A stretch of 64,000 bases of DNA from Citrobacter sp. Res13-Sevr-PEB04-36 (GCF_015672735.1 NZ_JADABY010000003.1:1-64000); one strand, 5' to 3'. Counted from the first letter of the stretch, positions 52,550 to 62,833 are shown. Notes: generated by a model not told the origin, from the sequence alone. Numbers and translations: made by a program.

Positions 52550-53937
52550 GATTTGGCTCCACTGTTCTCCTGCGCGCTACCGCCCGCAGATTTCTTTTTC
52601 GCAAAGATGTTGTACGCCACCAACACAGCGAACAACGCTACGACAAGACCCGTAATGGCAAACGGCGACATGTAGCGCGCCAGGTTATCAAGCACAATAC
52701 CTACCGCGCCGAAATCGGCATCAGAGAAAGTGGTATTGGCAAAACCAATCGCCCCGAGTACCGGTAGCAGCAGCACTGGCAGGAAGGTAATCAGCAGGCC
52801 GTTAGCAAAAGCGCCAATCATCGCGCCACGACGCCCGCCGGTGGCATTACCGAACACCCCGGCAGTCGCTCCGGTAAAAAAGTGCGGCACCACGCCAGGT
52901 AGAATCAGCACCCACTTAAATTGCCCACAGAGGAACAGCCCGACCAGACCACCGAGGAAACTAAACAGGAAGCCAATCAGCACCGCATTAGGCGCGTAAG
53001 GATAAACAACTGGACAATCCAGCGCAGGACGCGCATTTGGCACCAGCTTTTCCGAGAAGCCAGTAAAAGCCGGGACGATTTCCGCCAGAATCAGACGTAC
53101 CCCTTGTAGGATAATGAATACCCCAGCGGCGAAAGTAATCGCCATAATGATGGCATATACCAGATAGTTCTGGCCGCCGCTGTAGGTGCTTTCAACATAC
53201 TCACGCCCCGCACTCACTGCCATAATCAGGTAGATGATCATCATGGTCAGCGAGATGGATATTGAGCTATCGCGTAGGAAACTCAGATTCTTTGGCAGAT
53301 TCATCTCTTCAGTCGAGCGTGAACCTTTACCGCAGACGCTGCCAATCCAGCCTGAGAGTACATAGCCCAGCGTGCCAAAATGGCCGAAGGCGATATCATC
53401 AGTACCGGTAATCCGCTTCATATAGCGCTGCGCCAGCGCCGGAAAGAACGCCATCACCAGGCCGAGGATCAGCGAGCCGGTGAACACCAGCCCGACGCCT
53501 TCGAAGCCTGCCACAGTGAGAATCACGCCGATCATACAAGCCATGTAGAAGGTGTGATGCCCGGTCAGGAAGATGTATTTCAGGCGCGTAAAGCGGGCAA
53601 CCAAAATATTCGCCACCATGCCAAACGCCATAATCAACGCGGTCGAAGCACCATATTTTTCCAGAGCAATAGAAACAATCGCCTCGTTATTAGGAATAAT
53701 CCCCTGAATATTAAAGGCGTGTTCAAACATTCCCCCTAGCGGGTTTAGCGAGCCAACTAATACCGTCGCACCGCCGCCCAGAACAATAAAACCCAGAATA
53801 GTTTTTATGGTTCCTTTCATCACATCGGAAAATGATTTTTTTTGCGCCACCAGACCAATTAATGCAATTAATCCCACCAGCACCGAGGGCACTTTAAGAA
53901 TATCAACAACAAAATTCAGCGTTTCAAGGATAAACAT
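52546..53937 (-). CDS. PTS ascorbate-type IIC component (UlaA/SgaT family)
   Basis: 463 residues with about ten transmembrane helices. It belongs to the ascorbate (L-ascorbate/galactitol superfamily) IIC family (LVGLIALIGLVAQKKSFSDVMKGTIKTILGFIVL, TGHHTFYMACMIGV, GTDDIAFGHFGTLGYVLSGWIG). It should transport and phosphorylate a sugar acid or sugar with IIB and IIA. Start MFILETLNF with AGGCGG upstream; a longer frame to 53976 overlaps IIB and is less likely. Substrate unknown; the transketolase neighbours suggest a product that enters the pentose phosphate pool. Confidence 0.88.
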   Translation of the reverse strand: MFILETLNFVVDILKVPSVLVGLIALIGLVAQKKSFSDVMKGTIKTILGFIVLGGGATVLVGSLNPLGGMFEHAFNIQGIIPNNEAIVSIALEKYGASTALIMAFGMVANILVARFTRLKYIFLTGHHTFYMACMIGVILTVAGFEGVGLVFTGSLILGLVMAFFPALAQRYMKRITGTDDIAFGHFGTLGYVLSGWIGSVCGKGSRSTEEMNLPKNLSFLRDSSISISLTMMIIYLIMAVSAGREYVESTYSGGQNYLVYAIIMAITFAAGVFIILQGVRLILAEIVPAFTGFSEKLVPNARPALDCPVVYPYAPNAVLIGFLFSFLGGLVGLFLCGQFKWVLILPGVVPHFFTGATAGVFGNATGGRRGAMIGAFANGLLITFLPVLLLPVLGAIGFANTTFSDADFGAVGIVLDNLARYMSPFAITGLVVALFAVLVAYNIFAKKKSAGGSAQENSGAKS

Positions 53938-53957
53938 ATCCGCCTCGCTATAAAGAG

Positions 53958-54230
53958 TTATTGTTTGGCGAACCACGCGCGCAACTGCGCTTCGAGTTCA
54001 TTAATGTCGATGATGTTGGTGATCACCACCAGCTGGCTTTCCGGCACGCTGGCACTGGCGGCAATATCTTTTGCCATCACAAATAAATCTGCCGCGCCTG
54101 GCGTTGCCGATGAGAGATCGGAGTGCTCCACTTCAGCCTCAATTCCAAGCTTTTTAAGCACTTTTTTAATATTCATCTCAACCATAAAACTACTGCCCAG
54201 GCCTGAACCACAAATTGCCATAATTTTCAT
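53958..54230 (-). CDS. PTS ascorbate-type IIB component
   Basis: 90 residues from MKIMAICGSGLGSSFM. Cys7 in the CGSGLGSS loop is the phospho-acceptor, as in UlaB/SgaB proteins. It receives phosphate from IIA and passes it to substrate bound by IIC. The ATG at 54230 has AGGTG upstream; the alternative (54239) is three codons earlier. Confidence 0.9.
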   Translation of the reverse strand: MKIMAICGSGLGSSFMVEMNIKKVLKKLGIEAEVEHSDLSSATPGAADLFVMAKDIAASASVPESQLVVITNIIDINELEAQLRAWFAKQ

Positions 54231-54308
54231 TATTATCACCTTTTTAGGTAGAGTACGTCCGCATCACGCTGGTAAGTGATGTGTTATAAATCGGGTTGTC
54301 GAATTAAC

Positions 54309-54752
54309 TCAGAATCGTGCGACTATCGTTTTTATCTCCTCGAGAGTTTTCGCCTGATGTAATTTATCCATATCTTCATCACTGGAAAATAATTCAGCCA
54401 GCGCGGAGATCATTTCGATATGGCTGTGCTTATCCGGGGCTGCAAGCATAATAATAATATCTACCGGGTCGAACTCTCGAGAACCAAACGACACTCCCTG
54501 TTCCAGCTTCAGTAGCGATAAACCTAAGCCTTTCGCCCCCTCCTCCGGACGCGCATGCGGCATTGCCAATCCCGGCGCCAGCACATAATACGGCCCCAGT
54601 CTATGGTGCTGCTCGACGATCGCCGTCACATACTCAGGCGCGATAACGCCAGACTCAAGCAACGGCCTGGCGCAGATTTCAAGTGCCTGTGGCCAGGTTT
54701 CAACTCCCTTCTGAAGCGTAATGGTTGCATCAGAGATCCATGTTGTGAGCAT
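54309..54752 (-). CDS. PTS IIA component (mannitol/fructose/ascorbate type)
   Basis: 147 residues. The phosphorylated histidine is H66 in LAPGLAMPHARPEEG, typical of PTS EIIA type 2. First gene of the operon. Start MLTTWISD has GAGGG upstream; a longer frame to 54773 is not needed. The upstream region holds the CRP-like and LacI-type sites. Confidence 0.9.
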   Translation of the reverse strand: MLTTWISDATITLQKGVETWPQALEICARPLLESGVIAPEYVTAIVEQHHRLGPYYVLAPGLAMPHARPEEGAKGLGLSLLKLEQGVSFGSREFDPVDIIIMLAAPDKHSHIEMISALAELFSSDEDMDKLHQAKTLEEIKTIVARF

Positions 54753-54811
54753 TTTATCCCTCGTTATCAGCAAAAGATGAGCAAACTTTATTCAAGCTGA
54801 CCATAGTTAAC

Positions 54812-54827
54812 TGCGAGAAAGATCACA
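54812..54827. promoter_or_regulatory. Candidate CRP binding site
   Basis: TGCGA-GAAAGA-TCACA differs from the CRP consensus TGTGA-N6-TCACA at one position. It sits between the PTS operon and its regulator gene, 60 bases from the IIA start, which suits glucose-repressed sugar uptake. Confidence 0.65.
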
Positions 54828-54829
54828 AA

Positions 54830-54841
54830 GATAGCGCTACC
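54830..54841. promoter_or_regulatory. LacI-family operator-like site 1
   Basis: GATAGCGCTACC, one mismatch from the perfect site 34 bases downstream. It directly abuts the CRP-like site. Likely bound by the divergent LacI-type regulator (inference). Confidence 0.65.
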
Positions 54842-54862
54842 AACAGATAACATTCAAATTTG

Positions 54863-54876
54863 TGATAGCGCTATCA
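54863..54876. promoter_or_regulatory. LacI-family operator-like site 2
   Basis: TGATAGCGCTATCA, a perfect 14-base palindrome with the central CG typical of LacI/GalR operators. Centre to centre it is 34 bases from site 1 (about three helical turns), so both face the same side of DNA. Confidence 0.75.
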
Positions 54877-54986
54877 ATTCATCATCATCTTATGAAAACG
54901 CAAAAAAAGTAGGCATTTAAGGCGTATACTCCCTGACACGTGAAGTGATGGATGATGATAAAAGCGTCTGTTCAACAGGATTGTGT

Positions 54987-56006
54987 ATGTCTCTAACCCG
55001 AAAACGGCGTAGTACCGGTAAAGTGACGATCGCCGATGTTGCTCAGCTTGCTGGGGTGGGCACGATGACCGTCTCACGCGCACTGCGCACACCGGAGCAA
55101 GTTTCCGATAAATTGCGTGAAAAAATTGAAGCGGCGGTGCAGGAACTGGGATATATGCCCAACCTTGCCGCCAGCGCGCTGGCCTCTGCCTCCTCAAGAA
55201 CCATAGCGATGGTAGTGCCAAATCTTGCCGAGTCAGGATGCTCTGCGATGTTTGCCGGACTTCAGCAAGTCTTACAACCTGCAGGCTATCAAATCATGCT
55301 CGCGGAATCGCAACACAGGCCGGAGCAGGAAGAAAAGCTGCTGGAAACGCTGCTGGCATCCAATATTGCTGCGGCTATTTTGCTCAGCGCCGAGCATACC
55401 GATACCGTACGCCACTGGCTCACGAATGCCTCCATTCCGGTGATGGAAATGGGAGCAATACGCACCGACCCGCTGGATATGAATATTGGAATCGACAACG
55501 TTGCTGCGATGTTTGAACTCACCGAACTGCTCATTAAACGCGGCTACCAGAATATTGGCTTGCTATGCGCAAATCAGGAGCAGTGGATTTTTAAACAGCA
55601 TCTACAGGGCTGGTACAAGGCAATGCTGCGGTATCATTTGTCGCCAAACAGGGTGATTAATGCTGCGCTTCCACCAAATTTTTCTACTGGTAGCTCGCAG
55701 TTGCCCGAGTTTTTACTGGCCTGGCCAGAACTGGACGCATTGGTTTGTGTCTCAGATGAGTTAGCCTGTGGAGTATTGTATGAATGCCAGCGTCGGCGCA
55801 TCAAAGTGCCTGACGATCTGGCCGTCGTGGGATTTGGCGACAGCGATGTGAGCAGAGTTTGCCAGCCTCCTTTAACGACCATGGCTGTTCCACATCGTAA
55901 AATTGGTGTTGAAGCAGGGCGCGCGTTGTTGGAACGACTAAATGACGGCGGCTGGTGCGATCGGAAGCCGATCGCCTCCAGCCTGTGCTTACGCGAAAGT
56001 TGCTGA
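54987..56006 (+). CDS. LacI-family transcriptional regulator of the PTS-transketolase operon
   Basis: 339 residues from MSLTRKRRSTGKVT. The HTH is VTIADVAQLAGVGTMTVSRALRTPEQVS near residues 13-40, with the hinge helix LAASALASASS. The sugar-binding domain follows (IAMVVPNLAESG; VCVSDELACGVL). It resembles gluconate-type (GntR) LacI members most. An earlier ATG/GTG (54945-54948) would add 13 or 14 residues. It should bind the two palindromes upstream and repress the divergent operon until a sugar or its phosphate appears. Four bases before the yfcD stop. Confidence 0.9.
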   Translation: MSLTRKRRSTGKVTIADVAQLAGVGTMTVSRALRTPEQVSDKLREKIEAAVQELGYMPNLAASALASASSRTIAMVVPNLAESGCSAMFAGLQQVLQPAGYQIMLAESQHRPEQEEKLLETLLASNIAAAILLSAEHTDTVRHWLTNASIPVMEMGAIRTDPLDMNIGIDNVAAMFELTELLIKRGYQNIGLLCANQEQWIFKQHLQGWYKAMLRYHLSPNRVINAALPPNFSTGSSQLPEFLLAWPELDALVCVSDELACGVLYECQRRRIKVPDDLAVVGFGDSDVSRVCQPPLTTMAVPHRKIGVEAGRALLERLNDGGWCDRKPIASSLCLRESC

Positions 56007-56009
56007 AGT

Positions 56010-56564
56010 TTACTCAGCCTCTTCCTGTTTTTCGGCTTTCGCACTTTCATTCTTGGCGTTGCGGGTCATCCACAGCGCCAGCGCTTTCAGCGAGTCTGGG
56101 GTGAACTCATCACAGCGCGCGGTAATTTCTTCCGGCGTTAGCCAGCAGACTTCGCTAATTTCTTCTTCCTGCAGCGCGAACGGACCATGGGAAACGCAGC
56201 TAAACAGCCCACCCCATACTCGGCAGTGTTGATCTTCAAAATAAAACTGACCGTGTTCAGCAAACGGTACGCCCGCAATGCCCAACTCTTCTTCCGCTTC
56301 GCGGCGGGCGGATTCAAGCATTTGCTCATCCGCCTGAACGACGCCACCCGCGGTGGCATCCAGCATGCCGGGCAAAAAATCTTTCGTCTCGGTGCGGCGC
56401 TGAACCAGAATTTTGCCCATACCATCATGTACGACAATATACGTTGCACGATGACGTAGGCGTTGCGCCCGCATTTGTTCCCGGCTGGACTGTGCGATGA
56501 CTTCGTTGTCTTCATTCACAATATCCACCCATTCCGTACTTGCCAAACGACGCTGTTCCACCAT
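56010..56564 (-). CDS. yfcD: Nudix hydrolase YfcD
   Basis: 184 residues. The Nudix box runs from about G74 to I96 ([19 protein letters not shown]). Related to IPP isomerase-type Nudix proteins ([15 protein letters not shown] start) but the substrate is not known. It converges with the LacI-type regulator, with a three-base gap. E. coli YfcD is 180 residues; here the acidic C-terminal tail is slightly longer. Confidence 0.93.
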   Translation of the reverse strand: MVEQRRLASTEWVDIVNEDNEVIAQSSREQMRAQRLRHRATYIVVHDGMGKILVQRRTETKDFLPGMLDATAGGVVQADEQMLESARREAEEELGIAGVPFAEHGQFYFEDQHCRVWGGLFSCVSHGPFALQEEEISEVCWLTPEEITARCDEFTPDSLKALALWMTRNAKNESAKAEKQEEAE

Positions 56565-56620
56565 CAGGAAACCTTCTTTTTTCTAGCGCTCTTACGGCGC
56601 GTTTACGTTTGTGGGGTAAA

Positions 56621-57175
56621 TTACGGATTAATCTCGACCTGCGCAATGATACTTTGATCATTGAGTGCCATTACGCTGAGAACATTATCATCCAGAATCC
56701 CGTAACTTGCCGTAAAACCCCCTTTCGGAATACTGACCGAGCCGGGGTTAAAGTGATAAATATCGCCACGCTTCTCGGCAACCGGTAGATGCGTATGCCC
56801 ATAAATCAGCACATCACCAGCGTTAAGCGCCGGACAATTTTCCGGGCCATAAAGATGTCCATGCGTCAAAAAGAGCCGCTGATTCTCCGTCAGAACCTGC
56901 TGCCATGGCGCAGTTATTGGAAAATGCAGGAGCATCTGATCCACTTCGCTATCGCAATTGCCGCGCACCGCAATAATACGTGACGCCAGCGCGTTCAAGC
57001 GGTCGGCAACCTCCGCTGGCGCATAGCCTTCTGGCAACGCATTACGCGGCCCGTGGTTTAAAACATCACCCAATATCACCAGCCATCGCGCCCCACTTTG
57101 GGTAAACAACTCAAGCACGCGATCTGTGGCTGGCAACGACCCATGAATGTCCGATGCGAACATCAGTTTCATCAC
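56621..57175 (-). CDS. yfcE: Phosphodiesterase YfcE
   Basis: 184 residues, calcineurin-like metallophosphoesterase. Motifs in order: ASDIHGS, GDVLNHG, GNCDSEVD, THGHLYG, GHTHLP. The E. coli enzyme cleaves phosphodiesters such as bis-pNPP with Mn2+, physiological substrate unknown. Two initial Met codons (MMKLMF) are present; either may be used. Confidence 0.94.
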   Translation of the reverse strand: MMKLMFASDIHGSLPATDRVLELFTQSGARWLVILGDVLNHGPRNALPEGYAPAEVADRLNALASRIIAVRGNCDSEVDQMLLHFPITAPWQQVLTENQRLFLTHGHLYGPENCPALNAGDVLIYGHTHLPVAEKRGDIYHFNPGSVSIPKGGFTASYGILDDNVLSVMALNDQSIIAQVEINP

Positions 57176-57227
57176 TCACTCCTCGTCGTAAAATACCCTT
57201 TAATGATACTGGATTATCGCTCGATTA

Positions 57228-57920
<693 letters not shown>

Positions 57921-58006
57921 TCACCCTGTCACTTGATGAAAACTCACGCACGCCAACAGGCTCTATACTTGTTATGACCCGGTTCATGACAAAACGGATG
58001 CTGAAA

Positions 58007-58642
58007 ATGATCGACCTCTATTACACGCCATCGCCCAACGGTCACAAAATCACGTTGTTTCTCGAAGAGGCGCAGCTGCAATACCGTCTGATTCATGTTG
58101 ATATCAGCAAAGGAAGCCAGTTTCATCCGGATTTCCTGCAGATCTCGCCGAACAATAAAATCCCGGCCATGATCGACAGCTCCCCGGAAGACGGTGGTAA
58201 GCCGCTTAGCCTGTTTGAATCGGGCGAAATTTTACTCTACCTGGCGGAGAAGAGCGGTAAACTGCTCAGCGGCGAATTGCGTGAACGTCACACCACGTTG
58301 CAGTGGTTGTTCTGGCAGGTTAGCGGCCTGGGCCCCATGCTGGGCCAGAATCATCATTTTAATCACGTCGCCCCACAGACCATCCCTTACGCCATTGAGC
58401 GCTATCAAGTTGAAGCTCAGCGGCTGTACAACGTGATGAACAAACGTCTGGAAGTGTCCCCGTGGCTGGGTGGGGATCGCTACAGCATTGCCGATATTGC
58501 CTGCTGGCCGTGGATCCATGCTCATCAGCGTCAGCGCATCAACCTCGATACCTATCCGGCGGTTAATAACTGGTACGAACGCATTCGTACGCGTCCCGCC
58601 ACGGAGCGTGCGCTGCAGCACACGCCGAGTGAGAACAGGTAA
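58007..58642 (+). CDS. yfcG: Disulfide-bond oxidoreductase YfcG (nu-class GST)
   Basis: 211 residues from MIDLYYTPSPNGHKITLFLEE. The Thr/Asn active-site stretch TPSPNGHK and PNNKIPAMID are typical of nu-class GSTs that reduce disulphides with two bound glutathiones. Length close to E. coli YfcG (215), ending ...HTPSENR rather than the longer E. coli tail. Frame extends upstream but family start is at 58007. Confidence 0.92.
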   Translation: MIDLYYTPSPNGHKITLFLEEAQLQYRLIHVDISKGSQFHPDFLQISPNNKIPAMIDSSPEDGGKPLSLFESGEILLYLAEKSGKLLSGELRERHTTLQWLFWQVSGLGPMLGQNHHFNHVAPQTIPYAIERYQVEAQRLYNVMNKRLEVSPWLGGDRYSIADIACWPWIHAHQRQRINLDTYPAVNNWYERIRTRPATERALQHTPSENR

Positions 58643-58696
58643 CGTAATTTGATTCTCGTGTATCATGCAGAGGTTCATACATGGAGGAAACCTGCA

Positions 58697-59059
58697 ATGT
58701 CACAACCTGACGCAATCATTCGTATAAAAAACCTTCGTCTGCGCACGTTTATTGGCATCAAAGAAGAGGAGATCCTGAACCGTCAGGATATCGTCATTAA
58801 CATCGCCATCCACTATCCGGCAGACAAAGCCCGCTCCAGTGAAGATATCAACGATGCGTTGAATTATCGCACCATCACCAAGAGCATTATTCAACACGTC
58901 GAGAGTAACCGCTTCCCATTATTAGAAAAATTAACCCAGGATGTGCTCGATATCGCACGCGAACATCGCTGGGTCACTTATGCTGAAGTAGAGATCGATA
59001 AACTTCACGCATTGCGTTACGCCGACTCCGTTTCCATGATGCTGAGCTGGCAGCGATAA
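58697..59059 (+). CDS. folX: Dihydroneopterin triphosphate 2'-epimerase FolX
   Basis: 120 residues, family length. FolB/FolX tunnelling fold: [34 protein letters not shown] with the conserved glutamates, then [16 protein letters not shown]. Epimerises 7,8-dihydroneopterin triphosphate to the dihydromonapterin form used for monapterin synthesis. ATG at 58697 follows GGAGGAAAC. Nineteen bases before yfcH. Confidence 0.94.
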   Translation: MSQPDAIIRIKNLRLRTFIGIKEEEILNRQDIVINIAIHYPADKARSSEDINDALNYRTITKSIIQHVESNRFPLLEKLTQDVLDIAREHRWVTYAEVEIDKLHALRYADSVSMMLSWQR

Positions 59060-59078
59060 TAACCACCCGGGAGGCGAT

Positions 59079-59972
59079 ATGCAGATTCTGATTACCGGCG
59101 GTACTGGCCTGATTGGACGCCATCTGATACCCCGTCTACTGGAGCTGGGACATCAGATAAGCGTTGTTACACGCACCCCTGATAAAGCCCGCCAGATTCT
59201 GGACTCCCGGGTTACGCTGTGGAAAGGGCTGGAAGACAGGCCTAATCTCAATGGAATCGACGCTATTGTAAACCTTGCCGGAGAGCCGATCGCCGATAAA
59301 CGCTGGACGGCAGAGCAAAAGGAGCGTCTGTGCCAAAGCCGTTGGGGTATCACCCAAAAACTGGTCAATTTAATCAACACCAGCGATACGCCTCCGGCGG
59401 TGTTCATCTCCGGCTCTGCTGCAGGATACTACGGGGACTTAGGTGAGGTCGTCGTCACGGAAGAAGAACCGCCGCACAATGAATTTACCCATAAACTGTG
59501 CGCCCGGTGGGAACAAATCGCCTGCGATGCGCAAAGCGACAACACGCGCGTATGCCTGCTGCGCACCGGTGTCGTGCTGGCGCATGCTGGCGGGATCCTG
59601 GGAAAAATGGTCCCACCGTTTCGACTTGGTCTGGGAGGACCCATCGGCAACGGACGTCAGTATCTGGCCTGGATCCATATTGATGATATGGTCAACGCAA
59701 TCATCTGGCTGTTGGATAACGATTTGCGCGGTCCGTTCAATATGGTCTCGCCGTACCCGGTGCGTAACGAGCAATTTGCCCATGCGCTGGGCCATGTTCT
59801 GAATCGCCCAGCCATCTTACGCGTTCCTGCAACCGCAATGCGCTTGCTGATGGGCGAGTCTTCGGTGCTGGTCCTCGGCGGTCAGCGTGCGTTACCTAAA
59901 CGGCTGGAAGCTTCTGGTTTTGCGTTTCGCTGGTATGACTTAGAGGAAGCGTTAGCCGACGTCATCCGATAA
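59079..59972 (+). CDS. yfcH: Atypical SDR / NAD-dependent epimerase-like YfcH
   Basis: 297 residues. The nucleotide motif is [20 protein letters not shown] at the N-terminus; [13 protein letters not shown]-type and [10 protein letters not shown] blocks are typical of the TIGR01777 family, with a DUF1731 C-terminus. Related to the cell-division inhibitor SulA-like epimerases of cyanobacteria and Arabidopsis GC1, but no enzyme activity is established. Likely cotranscribed with folX. Confidence 0.93.
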   Translation: MQILITGGTGLIGRHLIPRLLELGHQISVVTRTPDKARQILDSRVTLWKGLEDRPNLNGIDAIVNLAGEPIADKRWTAEQKERLCQSRWGITQKLVNLINTSDTPPAVFISGSAAGYYGDLGEVVVTEEEPPHNEFTHKLCARWEQIACDAQSDNTRVCLLRTGVVLAHAGGILGKMVPPFRLGLGGPIGNGRQYLAWIHIDDMVNAIIWLLDNDLRGPFNMVSPYPVRNEQFAHALGHVLNRPAILRVPATAMRLLMGESSVLVLGGQRALPKRLEASGFAFRWYDLEEALADVIR

Positions 59973-60042
59973 ACCCGAATACTGTTCACTGTCGCCATTA
60001 CGGTGGTAAGGTTAGAGACCTGACTTCTGTAATGGCGAATTT

Positions 60043-60561
60043 ATGGCGATAATTACCACCCCGCGACTTATCCTCTCCCCGTTTCAACCGACTGACTGGC
60101 CGTTTTTCCTGCGGCTACGCGAAAGCCCGGACATTATGCGTTTTATGGGCACTATCTCCCCGATAAAAGAGACACGCCTGCTGTTCGCCCGACGTCTTAA
60201 TGCGCCACACACTTTCATCATCCGCCAACATCATGACGCGACTCCGCTCGGTGATATTGGCTTGCAAATTAGTCATCACTATCCGCAAGAAGCCGATATT
60301 GGCTATTGCATCATCCCACACGCTCAGGGAAAAGGGATTGCCAGCGAGGCGGTGCGCGCAGTGTGCGACTATGCCTTTCAGCACACCAGCGTAACGGCGA
60401 TAAACGCCTGGGTGCTGGCGGACAACAAAGGTTCCGTACGCATACTGGAAAAGACCGGCTTTGTGCGCACCCAGGTGCTTGAGCAAGCCTATGAAGTGAA
60501 TGGTGTGCGTTATGACGACTGGGGTTATCGTCTGGAGTACGGTGAGCCGAAGGCCCGGTAA
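60043..60561 (+). CDS. GNAT family N-acetyltransferase (RimJ/RimL type)
   Basis: 172 residues. TTPRLILSPFQPTDWPFFLRLRESPDI is the usual start of the Acetyltransf_3 (RimJ/RimL) domain; the acetyl-CoA loop is IGYCIIPHAQGKGIASEAV near residues 86-104 and SVRILEKTGF ends the fold. Substrate not known. In E. coli K-12 an rpn family transposase (yfcI/rpnB) lies here instead, so this gene is accessory or lost in E. coli. The stop codon lies in a hairpin arm before convergent hisP. Confidence 0.85.
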   Translation: MAIITTPRLILSPFQPTDWPFFLRLRESPDIMRFMGTISPIKETRLLFARRLNAPHTFIIRQHHDATPLGDIGLQISHHYPQEADIGYCIIPHAQGKGIASEAVRAVCDYAFQHTSVTAINAWVLADNKGSVRILEKTGFVRTQVLEQAYEVNGVRYDDWGYRLEYGEPKAR

Positions 60562-60582
60562 GCGACAGACACACTACCGGGC
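60553..60582. terminator. Hairpin between the convergent acetyltransferase and hisP
   Basis: GCCCGGTA (60553-60560) pairs exactly with TACCGGGC (60575-60582), with a 14-base loop. It contains the end of the acetyltransferase gene. No T run follows, so it may only stabilise ends. Confidence 0.55.
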
Positions 60583-60592
60583 AATCAAGCGC

Positions 60593-61369
60593 TTATTTCA
60601 GCGATCCTTTAAGGAACTGCTGTAAACGTGGACTTTGCGGATTACCAAAGACCTGCTCCGGATTACCTTCTTCTTCAATTTTCCCCTGGTGCAGGAAAAT
60701 CACGTGCGTGGAGACATGACGAGCAAATCCCATTTCGTGGGTGACGACCACCATGGTTTTTCCCTCTTCGGCCAGCTGTTGCATAATGCGCAACACTTCC
60801 CCCACCAGCTCAGGGTCAAGTGCTGACGTCGGTTCATCAAACAGCAGGACCTCTGGTTCCATTGCCAACGCGCGCGCAATGGAGACTCGCTGCTGCTGAC
60901 CACCGGACAAATGCACCGGATATTTACCCTGAGCGCGTTCATCAATCCCCACTTTAGCCAGATATTTCACCGCACGCTCGCGGGCTTCCTGCTTGTTCAG
61001 CCCTAATACCTGAATCGGCGCTTCCATGACGTTTTCCAGCACCGTCATGTGGCTCCACAGATTAAAGTGTTGAAAGACCATGGTCAGGCGCGTACGCAGC
61101 AGGCGCAGCTGATTTTTGTCCGCCACCTTAAGCTTACCATCCTTGTCACGGACCAGGCCAATGTTCTGACCGCTGACCACAATCGACCCGGCGCTCGGTT
61201 TTTCAAGAAAGTTAATACAGCGCAGAAAAGTACTTTTGCCAGAGCCTGACGAGCCGATAATACTGATCACATCGCCCGCATTGGCCTGCAGCGATACCCC
61301 TTTCAGCACTTCATGTTCGCCGTAGTGCTTGTGTAAATCGATAACGTTTAATTTATTCTCAGACATCAT
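60593..61369 (-). CDS. hisP: Histidine transport ATP-binding protein HisP
   Basis: 258 residues; ABC ATPase of the HisJQMP importer. Walker A is GSSGSGKST at about 39-47; the signature [15 protein letters not shown] and Walker [13 protein letters not shown] follow. HisP dimer powers uptake of histidine (via HisJ) and lysine/arginine/ornithine (via ArgT). Last gene of the operon; overlaps nothing, four bases after hisM. Confidence 0.97.
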   Translation of the reverse strand: MMSENKLNVIDLHKHYGEHEVLKGVSLQANAGDVISIIGSSGSGKSTFLRCINFLEKPSAGSIVVSGQNIGLVRDKDGKLKVADKNQLRLLRTRLTMVFQHFNLWSHMTVLENVMEAPIQVLGLNKQEARERAVKYLAKVGIDERAQGKYPVHLSGGQQQRVSIARALAMEPEVLLFDEPTSALDPELVGEVLRIMQQLAEEGKTMVVVTHEMGFARHVSTHVIFLHQGKIEEEGNPEQVFGNPQSPRLQQFLKGSLK

Positions 61370-61373
61370 GTTC

Positions 61374-62087
61374 TCAGTGCGTCGAAGGTTTTACATGCTG
61401 CAACCAGCGTTTTTCCGCTTTACGGAACAGACTGATCAGGACATACGAAATCATCAAATACAGCACGGCGGCAATACCGAAGGCGGTAAACGGCTGGTAG
61501 GTCGCCGAGTTGATATCACGGGCAATTTTCAACAAATCCGGCACCGTGGCCGTAAAGGCCAGCGCCGTAGAGTGCAGCATTAAAATAACCTCATTGCTGT
61601 ACGCAGGCAGCGCAATACGCAATGCGGAGGGCAAAATAATGCAGCGATACATCTTAAATGAAGAAAAACCGTAAGCGCGCGCGGCTTCAATCTCACCGTG
61701 AGGCACCGAACGAATCGCCCCGGCAAAGATCTCGGTGGTATAGGCGCAGGTATTCAGCGTTAATGCCAGCACGGTGCAATTCAGCCCGCTGCGGAAAAAT
61801 GCGTTGAGGAGATCCGTCCCTTTCACAATCTCCAGCGTGTACATCCCGGAATAAAACACCAGTAGCTGAACGTAAAGCGGCGTGCCACGGAAAATATAGG
61901 TAAATAGCCAGATGGGGAACTGGATAAATTTATTGCTGGATACGCGACCAATCGCCAGAAACAGCGCCAGAATGCCGCCCATCACTACGGATGAGATCAG
62001 CAACCACAGGGTGATCGCTACGCCGGTAAAGCGATAACCGTCGGTCCACAGCAGGGATTTCCAGTACTCCTGAATAATCTCAATCAC
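61374..62087 (-). CDS. hisM: Histidine/lysine-arginine-ornithine permease HisM
   Basis: 237 residues and five to six transmembrane helices; BPD_transp domain with the EAA loop [29 protein letters not shown] that docks on HisP. Forms a heterodimer with HisQ. Overlaps hisQ by four bases. Confidence 0.96.
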   Translation of the reverse strand: MIEIIQEYWKSLLWTDGYRFTGVAITLWLLISSVVMGGILALFLAIGRVSSNKFIQFPIWLFTYIFRGTPLYVQLLVFYSGMYTLEIVKGTDLLNAFFRSGLNCTVLALTLNTCAYTTEIFAGAIRSVPHGEIEAARAYGFSSFKMYRCIILPSALRIALPAYSNEVILMLHSTALAFTATVPDLLKIARDINSATYQPFTAFGIAAVLYLMISYVLISLFRKAEKRWLQHVKPSTH

Positions 62088-62770
62088 AGGTCAGCCCTCT
62101 TCACACCCACGGAGTAGCGGCGCTCAAGGTACAGCAGCACACCATTAGACACGGTGGTAAACACCAGATAGATGACCCCGCACACCACGGCAAAATAGAA
62201 CGGCTCCCAGGTACTCTTCCCGGCAAGCTGCGTCGCTTTCACCACGTCTTCCAGTCCGAGCAGCGAAACCAGTGCCGTCGCCTTCAAAATGACCTGCCAG
62301 TTATTGCCAATCCCCGGCAGCGCGTAGCGCATCATCGCCGGGAACATAATCCGGCGAAAAATCTGCGAAGAGGTAAACCCAAACGCCGTCGCCGCTTCAA
62401 TATGGCCTTTGGGAACCGCCATAAACGCGCCACGGAACGTTTCGGTAAAATAGGCCCCATAGATAAAACCGAGCGTGATAATCCCCGCCACCATCGGATC
62501 AATATCAATCTGGCTGATACCGACCGCGTCAGTGACAGCGTTAAGAGCAATTTGTAATCCGTAGAAAATAAGCAACATTAAGACGAGATCGGGTACCCCG
62601 CGAATCAACGTCGTGTACCCTTCGAAAATCAGCGCCATTGCCCGGCTTTGCGAAAGCTTAGCTCCCGCGCCGACAAGGCCTATCAGAACCGCCAGTACCA
62701 CTGAACTGAGAGCCAGCTCAAGCGTCACGATTGCGCCCTGTAAAATAACACCTGAAAAGCCATACAACAT
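62084..62770 (-). CDS. hisQ: Histidine/lysine-arginine-ornithine permease HisQ
   Basis: 228 residues, paralogue of HisM with five helices. EAA loop is PKGHIEAATAFGFTSSQIFRRIMFPAMMRY. Partner of HisM. The gap upstream to hisJ (186 bases) holds a BIME, as in Salmonella and E. coli. Confidence 0.96.
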   Translation of the reverse strand: MLYGFSGVILQGAIVTLELALSSVVLAVLIGLVGAGAKLSQSRAMALIFEGYTTLIRGVPDLVLMLLIFYGLQIALNAVTDAVGISQIDIDPMVAGIITLGFIYGAYFTETFRGAFMAVPKGHIEAATAFGFTSSQIFRRIMFPAMMRYALPGIGNNWQVILKATALVSLLGLEDVVKATQLAGKSTWEPFYFAVVCGVIYLVFTTVSNGVLLYLERRYSVGVKRADL

Positions 62771-62833
62771 GCTGCCTGTCCCGTCGTGTGTGGTGAAGTA
62801 AGAAGCCTCTTTTGATTTCAGACAAACTGTTAA

